A stretch of 64,000 nucleotides of DNA, from NCBI RefSeq assembly GCF_018687715.1, contig NC_056764.1, positions 16,603,501 to 16,667,500 on the forward strand. Reading direction: 5' to 3'. The notes under the pieces are model-generated. The model worked only from the letters and a program-made list of their open reading frames with translations, was not told where the DNA came from and did no database searches. Below are positions 57,951 to 64,000 of the stretch, one piece after another. The DNA is from Carya illinoinensis (taxonomy: Eukaryota > Streptophyta > Magnoliopsida > Fagales > Juglandaceae). How positions within the stretch are numbered: position 1 is the stretch's first letter; every line of letters starts with the position of its first letter. The position numbers were made by a program, and so were the translations under genes.

Positions 57951-59579
57951 AATGCATAACAGCACTAGGTACCATAACTGTAATTTGAAATAAAGAAAGC
58001 ATCATTAAATTATTAATCCATAGCTAATTTATAACCTTAGTAATCATTAAGAGACTTGACAAGAGAGTACTTAATAAAATACTATTGTAGGAAGATATAA
58101 ATTTAGTAATCATAACCTTGTTTGAATTGAGAAGCAAAAAAAAAGTTAACAGAGTCATATGTTTCAAATATAATAGCACTTATGTGAGAGACATAAATAG
58201 ATTTAAGTTACAAGAAGTAGAAAGCATACAGTATCCGTAATCTAGGCTGCATTTTGGAGAACTCTGGTGTATATAAGTGGTTGTTATCAAGAAGACGATC
58301 ATTGATATCATATGATGTACTAACAAATGACTATGAAATAAAGGAATTAATATGACCAATTACTAACTTAAAGGAGCCTTGGTAATCTGGATATAGTACT
58401 TCAAGCGGGATTTGTCCACTAATTAATGAATTGTTGTTGTTCATGCTACTTTCATTGTAGAATTGATTTAAACAATATAGCATAAAACACAAACTTACAA
58501 GTGCATTGCTTTGTTCAACTTTGAAAAATGAGACAGGAATTGGTCTTGATATGTGATTCTGGTCAATTTATATTTTGTTCAAATTTTGAAGATAACCTAG
58601 CTCTTTAGGTAAGAACCTGTTAATTGGTTTCCATTTAGATGCCTAGAAACATGAATATAAATTCTCTATTTTTGATTATCTTCTAAAATTTGTAACCAAA
58701 AGATTTTTAAAAAAATTTAAAAAAAAAATAATTTTAATTTATGTAATTTGCGCCCCAACTAGGTTGAGGATTGTTGCCAATTAGAAACAATAACATTTAA
58801 ATTCCTAAGTTTACCACCGTCTAATTAAACACCATGGTACTACGTAGCTCATTTTGGAATTACTTCAAGGTTTTCTTTTGAAATCATTAAGACAATGACC
58901 ACTACATGATAATTTCTTCATTCCTACAGAAAAAATAACAATAATCCATTTATATTTCCCTTCAAAATAATAGGGACCAAATAATCATATTGACAGGTAC
59001 GTCTAAACAAGGGAAAAAGAAAACTCCTTCCTGTTGCAACTTTGAGGTGGCTTCGGCACTAAAATGATAATCATATCAAAAGCTTACAGCTCTATTGTTC
59101 AATCCCCAAGTCCAAAAGCAAAGCAACAAAGTTTCAAAAAAAAAATGATCATAATAATATCAAATCTTCCAGCTATATTATTCAACCTCAAGTCCAAGAA
59201 AGCAGAGCAACAAAGTTTGAGGACCAAATTTGCAGCGATTGAAAATAATGAAAAAGTATTTTCAACCAAACATTTAACATTGAAAACGGAAAACCAATAA
59301 TACCCAAAAGTTCAACAACCAAGATCAACCCAAACTCAAGAACCCTAATGGCTCAAATCATCCATACCTTCAGTCAAAGAGACTGAGAGACTAAGATACA
59401 TAGAGAGCGTGCAAGCAAGAAACCAAGTGAGCTACGATCTGTGACAAGGAGGGATTTGTGACTTATGACTGAGTCTTGCGAGGCCAAGGGAGATGAGAGT
59501 GTTTGAGAGTGAGTTAGAGTGAGAAAGAAGGAGAGTGAGTTCTGAGAGTGAGAGGGCTAGAGAATCATGAAGGAGAGGG
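57951..59579 (-). other. hAT 5' region, no intact gene
   Basis: This lies upstream of the hAT transposase on its strand. It is AT-rich, possibly with 5' introns, and has a GA-rich stretch at about 59480-59570 that could be a leader (CT-rich on the - strand). Two A-rich direct repeats ('atatcaaa...ttcaa.cccaagtccaa.aa') at about 59075-59145 and 59155-59225 are diverged tandem copies of about 78-80 bp. Confidence 0.55.
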
Positions 59580-59853
59580 TGAACTGTTGAAGCCTAAGTT
59601 TGGAAAAAGAATTTGATAAAATGACTAAAACGACGTCGTTTGGTCATCAAATTCAGTTCTTGGGTATTAAATGATTTAACAGACTGGTTTTGGAAGCCAA
59701 ATAGAATTCTTATGCTTCTTATCCAATTCGTCTTGGGTCAGTTAACTCAAAAAAATTGGGTTAGGTTAGTTAAGCGGTTTAAATTTACAGCCCTAGTTTT
59801 TGACATCTTACTAGTAAAAATAGCCTTTGAATAGCCTATTTGGAATGCTCTTA

Positions 59854-60367
59854 CATGATCGTGTATATCTCTCTTCTACCATAAGCCCTAAAATTTAGAT
59901 AAAAACTTTACTGGATTTGAAGAACTTTACATGATCTGCATGATCATGTCTATCTCTCTCCTACCATGATCCCTTAGTTCTATCCCCACTATGTAATTTG
60001 AAAGTATGTAAGTGTCGATACCTTGAGTTCAAATTCAAAGCCAACTACGATATGGGTAGCCTCTTTTTCTTTTCTTTCTTTTTGCGTTTTATTTTGGGGA
60101 CGTGGGGGCTCGAAAGGATGGGGGAGGAATTGTAAATTGATCAAATAAAGATTGATGTGCGAGACTCATAAAACAAATCTATCAAGATCTTGAGATGTGA
60201 GAAATGTTGGAATCTAGTTTCGAATATTTCAATGCAAGCATACCGAGTCCTTTCCGTAAGGTAGAGGTTCCTTGCTTTGTCGCTTGACAAAGCTTCTGTC
60301 TCTTGAAGAGAAGTTCATAGAGTTTTTTATGTGTTTGCATCTCTTTCCCCTTTGTTACTAGACGACA
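59854..60367. other. Flank and possible 5' UTR of the LINE
   Basis: A short direct repeat ('catgatc...gtatatctctcttctaccat' at about 59856 and 'catgatcatgtctatctctc' at about 59941) precedes a T-rich run. The LINE 5' end is probably between 60200 and 60330, but no target-site duplication can be tested because the 3' end lies outside the window. Confidence 0.45.
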
Positions 60368-61805
60368 ATGGCCGATGAGCTAGCTACGAAATGGAACTCT
60401 CTGAAACTGACGGAAGATGAGCAACAAGAACTAATCCTACCAGAGGAAGTTGTTCAGTTCACAAAACTTAGAGGAAGCTACTGCATCTTTGCCCTCAACC
60501 TAAATGAAATAAGTGTTAACCAAGAGGCTTTCAAGTCCACCATGGCAAAGGTGTGGAACCTGGAAGGATGGATCACGTTTAGGGAGACAGGCTTCAAAAA
60601 ATTCCTTATAGAATTCCAACTCCTTACAGACAAAAGAAAAGTGATCCAAGGAAGACCATGGTCTTTTGACCGCCATCTTACATGCATTAAGGATTTCAAA
60701 GGTGACTTGTCCCCAAACGAGATAAATTTCGTGACAGAACCTTTCTAGGTGCAGTTCCACAATGTACCTTTCGCCGGCATGAATGCAGAACAAGGAGAAA
60801 AAATAGGCTCAATTATCGGAAAGGTTCACAAAGTGGAAACAGATGACTAAGGCTGTGGGTGGGGAAGCCATCTCAGAATAAGGGTGGATGTTGCTGTAAA
60901 CAAACCTCTCCCTAGAGGAAAGATGATCAATGTGAGGGGTAAACAATGCTAGATTTATTTCAAGTACAAATGCCTTCCTATCTTCTGCTTCAAGTGTGGC
61001 CTACTAAAGCACATGGAAGGGAAATGCTCAAGTCTTAGCACATCCAAGCAATCCCAGGATCAATATGGTCAATGGATGCAAGCATCACATGCTCCTTTTC
61101 AGTTCTCCTCAGCTAAGAGGTATGGTAGCTCATTGGAACAGACATCACAAGACACATCTTCTTCGGGGCAACCAGAGGTAGCAGAGGCCTAGAAGGACAA
61201 CTCGGGATGGTCCAACATAGTTGTAGGGAAGAAGCTACAAGTCAGAACACTACAGTTGGTAGTCAGAAGCAAGGAAGAGGCCATACCCCGACATGTTAGG
61301 TTGACCAAACACGGAACAGTTTAGATGGTAAAGCCAGCTGCCCAGTCAGTTTAAACAAGGGACCCTCTCAGCATGAAAAAATAGAAACTCAAAGGAAAGA
61401 GTTCCCACCTCACTCCTCAGGACCACTAACACAGGTATGCACTACTGCCAAGGCTTACCTTTCCTCTTACAAGATAGTGACATGTGTGTTGACCTTAGTT
61501 CACCACTAAATTCCACTCATGCCTACAAATCAAACAACTCAGTACCTTTCCAAAGAAGTGAAACACGAGATAGTGCCAATGGTACTAGAGCAGGCACAAA
61601 GTGAAAAAGGAAAGCTAGGGAACAAGCTCCCACCCTAGTTGACATAACCAATTCTCAGCTTATACACACCTAGTCCCCTAATCTCAAAGGGCTAGCATCT
61701 AGTATTGAAACTAGATCCAGCAACAGAAACATTAAGAAGCAAAAAATCGAGAAAGAACCTGCTTTGAAACCAAACAAAGAACCAGAGGTGGTGGCTGTTC
61801 AATAG
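60368..61805 (+). pseudogene. LINE ORF1 (DUF4283 and zinc knuckle)
   Basis: It begins MADELATKWNSLKLTEDEQQ at 60368. The DUF4283-type domain follows (FKSTMAKVWNLEGWITFRET, NLFLIEF-like FLIEFQLLTDKRKVIQGRPW, SFDRHLTCIKDFKGDLSPN), interrupted by TAG at 60746. The sequence continues VQFHNVPFAGMNAEQGEKIG and a CCHC knuckle CFKCGLLKHMEGKC (about 60980-61024). Several more stops (about 60848, 60948, 61190 and 61320) leave a Ser/Thr-rich tail. In plant L1 elements this protein binds element RNA. Inactive here. Confidence 0.88.
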
Positions 61806-61819
61806 CCCCACCTAGCCAA

Positions 61820-62770
61820 ATGAATTGCTTAAGCTGGAATTGCTGGGGGCTTGGGAACCCCTGGACAATTCATGAGCTTCTCCAACTGGTGAAGACTAAA
61901 TCCCCACACCTAGTTTTTCTAATTGAAACCAAGTGCTCAAGTGAAAAGATGGAAACAATTCGTGTGAAAATGGGTTTTGACAACTGTTTTACAGTAAAAA
62001 GTGTAGGAAGAAGTGGTGGTTTAGCCCTCTTGTGGAATTCAAGTATAGAGGTGAAAGTGGATACCTATACTAATTGGCACATTTCAGTTTATGTTAAACT
62101 GCCAAATACTGATAAGTCATGGCTTCTAACAGGTTTCTATGGGCATCCTAATACTGCAAAGAGGTGTGAAACTTGGCAAATCCTTAAAGTTATAAAACCA
62201 GCACCACAAGTCTCGTGGATGTGCTTTGGAGATTTTAATGAGATAACATGCATAAATGAAAAATATGGTGCAGCTATAAGGCCTTACAAGCAAATAATGG
62301 ATTTCAAACAAACCTTAGTACAATGTGAGCTAAGTGACTTGGGTTTTTAGGGGGGATAAGTATACCTGGGCAAATAATAGAGAGGGAAGCAAATTTACTA
62401 AGGAGAGACTTGACAGAGTACTTGGGAACTCCTCCTGGATTGACATGTTCGAAGACCATTCAATGCAGCACCTAGCTACTTATTCATCAAACCACAAGCC
62501 ATTATTCATAACCATGCAAAACAAGAACAGCAGGCCAAGGAAAAAAAGGATGTTTAGATATGAAGCCAAATGGAGCATAAAGGAAGGTTGTGAAGCACTA
62601 ATCAAAAGATCTTGGGAAACCATCAAAGGATCTCTGGACATTATTGGCAGTACATTGCAAAGCCTAAGAAACGGCAAAACCAGCTTGCAACAATGGAGCA
62701 AAGACCAGAATAAGATAGACCAAGAAATCCTACAGTCAAAGGTTAAAATGTTCAATCACCTAAAAGACTA
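61820..62770 (+). pseudogene. LINE ORF2, AP-type endonuclease domain
   Basis: It begins MNCLSWNCWGLGNPWTIHEL. Endonuclease motifs are VFLIETKCSSEK (catalytic E), GGLALLWNSSIEV, LLTGFYGHPNTAKRCETW, WMCFGDFNEITCINEK, then after a frameshift GDKYTWANNREGSKFTKERL, DRVLGNSSW and YSSNHKPLFI. The frameshift at 62343-62347 is explained by one extra T in a T run. The final SDH motif reads SNH, a catalytic Asp-to-Asn change. The family enzyme nicks target DNA for target-primed reverse transcription. Confidence 0.9.
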
Positions 62771-64000
62771 GAACGTAGGCCAACATTATGCTGAAATTAG
62801 AGAAATTCAGAAGGCAGTGGACCAGTTACTAGATGAGGAAAATACAAAGTGGAAACAAAGAGCAAAGCAGAATTGGCTCAGGGAAGGGGACAGAATTACA
62901 TCATTTTTTCATAAGTGTACAAACCAGAGAAAAAAATACAATTCCATCACCAAGATCCTAAATGAGTCAGGGCAGGAGGTTACTAGTAAGGAAGGAATTA
63001 GTGGCGAGATCCAAAACCATTTCCAAAACATTTTCACCTCATCCAAACCAAACAGTATACCAGAATGTCTGGAAACATTACCTTGCAAAATCGCTGCTGA
63101 AATGGTAGGAGTTCTAGGACAGGATTTTACAGAAGTGGAGGTTAGGGAGGCCATGTTTAGTATGAATCCTTTGGGATCCCCTGGACCAGATAGATTTCTA
63201 GCAGTTCTTTTCCAAGACCATTGGTCGATAGTGGGACCAAGAATCACACAAGCAACTCTCTCTGCCCTGAATAAAAGCAAGTGGTCAAATGGAGAGAATG
63301 AGACCTACATTGTGCTTATTCCCAAGAAAACAAACCCCTCGTAGGTGACAGATTTCAGGCCAATTAGTCTATGCAATGTTTTTTATAAAATCATTGCAAA
63401 GACTATAGCCAACAGACTGAAGTTAGTGTTACCAGATCTTATTTCTCCTACACAAACAACCTTTGTTCCTAACAGATAGATTACAGATAACATTATAGTG
63501 TTGTATGAGGCCCTACACACAATGAAATCCAGACTAAAAGGAAAAGATGGGTACATGGCACTTAAGCTCTACATGAGCAAGGCATATGATAGGATTGAGT
63601 AGCCTTTTCTGAGAAAAGTTCTGAAAAAGTTGGGTTCTGATCAGCATTGGGTCAACCTGTTAATGAATTGTGTAGAATCAGTCTCATATTCAATTCTCAT
63701 CAATGGGAAAGCTCAAGACAAATTTGTTCCAACAAGAGACCTAAGACAAGGAGACCCTCTCTCCCCTTACTTATTCATAATATGTGCTAAAGTTTTAAGT
63801 TGCATGCTAAACCAAGCTGAGAAAACCAAGATCATTACAGGTCTACCAATCAGGAAGAAAAAGCTATCCATTAACCACTTGTTTTTTGCAAACGACAACA
63901 TCCTTTTTTGCAAAGCCAACTCCATTGAATGGAGCAACCTTTATCATTTGTTGGAAAAGCATGAAACTGCTTCTGGCCAAAGATTAAACAAAGAAAAAAC
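62771..64000 (+). pseudogene. LINE ORF2, reverse transcriptase domain (continues off the window)
   Basis: The linker has QRAKQNWLREGDRITSFFHK, MFSMNPLGSPGPDRFLAVLF and ETYIVLIPKKTNPS. RT blocks are [72 protein letters not shown] and HLFFANDNILFCKA. Stops lie after KKTNPS (63342), at VPNR* (about 63478) and at RIE* (in place of W, about 63600). The first catalytic Asp reads Y (LKLYMSKAYD, family LDMSKAYD) and FADD reads FAND. The copy is dead at the sequence level as well as at the active site. Confidence 0.92.

Larger units (their letters stand above)
54580..59795 (-). mobile_element. hAT transposon (5.2 kb) nested in the Harbinger element
   Basis: The ends form an imperfect inverted repeat (taggactattcacc on the left; complement of the right end tagggctgtaaatt). 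They are flanked by an 8-bp duplication with one mismatch: CTTTTTGA at 54572-54579 and GTTTTTGA at 59796-59803. Eight bases is the hAT target size. A hAT transposase pseudogene lies inside on the - strand. A 14-bp palindrome aaacgacgtcgttt (59628-59641) lies near the 5' end, in front of a GA-rich leader. Insertion postdates the Harbinger element. Confidence 0.82.
50418..59850. mobile_element. PIF/Harbinger transposon, interrupted by a hAT element
   Basis: The ends are imperfect inverted repeats (aagcataattcccaactagc on the left; complement of the right end gagcattccaaataggctat), flanked by the trinucleotide TTA (50415-50417 and 59851-59853), the target size of this superfamily. Inside are a Harbinger transposase (50964-51990, +) and a Myb/NAM-like second protein (about 53350-52480, -) in convergent arrangement, the two genes an autonomous element needs. 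Without the hAT insert it is about 4.2 kb. Both genes are broken. Confidence 0.75.

Overview
The window is plant nuclear DNA, almost certainly from a eudicot. It has AT-rich intergenic sequence, typical plant retrotransposon and DNA-transposon families, and a canonical plant microRNA gene (MIR172). A degraded AT-rich repeat near 3.1-3.3 kb resembles a MITE family I associate with Fagales/Juglandaceae, but that rests on memory and the species is not established. No intact protein-coding host gene is visible; every long protein similarity belongs to a transposable element (TE), and nearly all are broken by stops or frameshifts.

Layout, left to right. (1) 1-3087: the 3' part of a Tat-lineage Ty3/gypsy element on the + strand, with a 77-bp tandem repeat in the 3' UTR, an antisense extra ORF (gypsy-type 'transposase' domain) and a roughly 0.4-kb LTR. 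(2) 3088-5400: AT-rich DNA with a MITE remnant, three diverged 213-bp repeats and AT microsatellites. (3) 5415-12169: LTR pieces of one long-LTR family on the - strand, plus an older Athila remnant whose integrase is cut by one of these LTRs. (4) 12170-35620: a - strand Athila element with both LTRs, a tRNA-Asp-type primer site, gag, RT, RNase H and integrase. Its RNase H/integrase junction is split by a long solo LTR on the + strand (16365-30136, duplicated site AATAC). That solo LTR is itself split by a complete + strand Tekay-type chromovirus (18089-27167, duplicated site TTTGA). The nesting is therefore three levels deep and two levels are proven by target-site duplications. (5) 35621-39485: more LTR sequence and the 3' end of another gypsy element carrying an unrecognised ORF. 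(6) 39660-40107: a CACTA-type transposon end.

(7) 40110-43835 is the only clearly genic island. A MIR172 hairpin lies on the - strand (41987-42120), with a likely promoter near 43.05 kb and a CT-rich leader. A second 17-nt copy of the miR172 core lies about 400 nt downstream. (8) 43836-50267: a - strand Ty1-copia element whose reverse transcriptase is interrupted by a 1.9-kb solo LTR (duplicated site CAAGG). (9) 50418-59850: a PIF/Harbinger element (site TTA) with a broken transposase and a Myb/NAM-like second gene in opposite orientation, interrupted by a hAT element (54580-59795) with its own broken transposase. (10) 60300-64000: the 5' portion of a + strand L1-type LINE (ORF1 and ORF2), running off the window and damaged at catalytic residues.

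The only functional unit I would expect to be expressed for the host is MIR172, whose product post-transcriptionally represses AP2-type factors that control phase change and flowering. The most notable observations are the second miR172-like segment, a phase-compatible candidate spliceosomal intron inside the chromovirus between gag and protease, the Tat 3' UTR minisatellite with antisense ORF, and the exact nested boundaries. I did not find a wholly new system.
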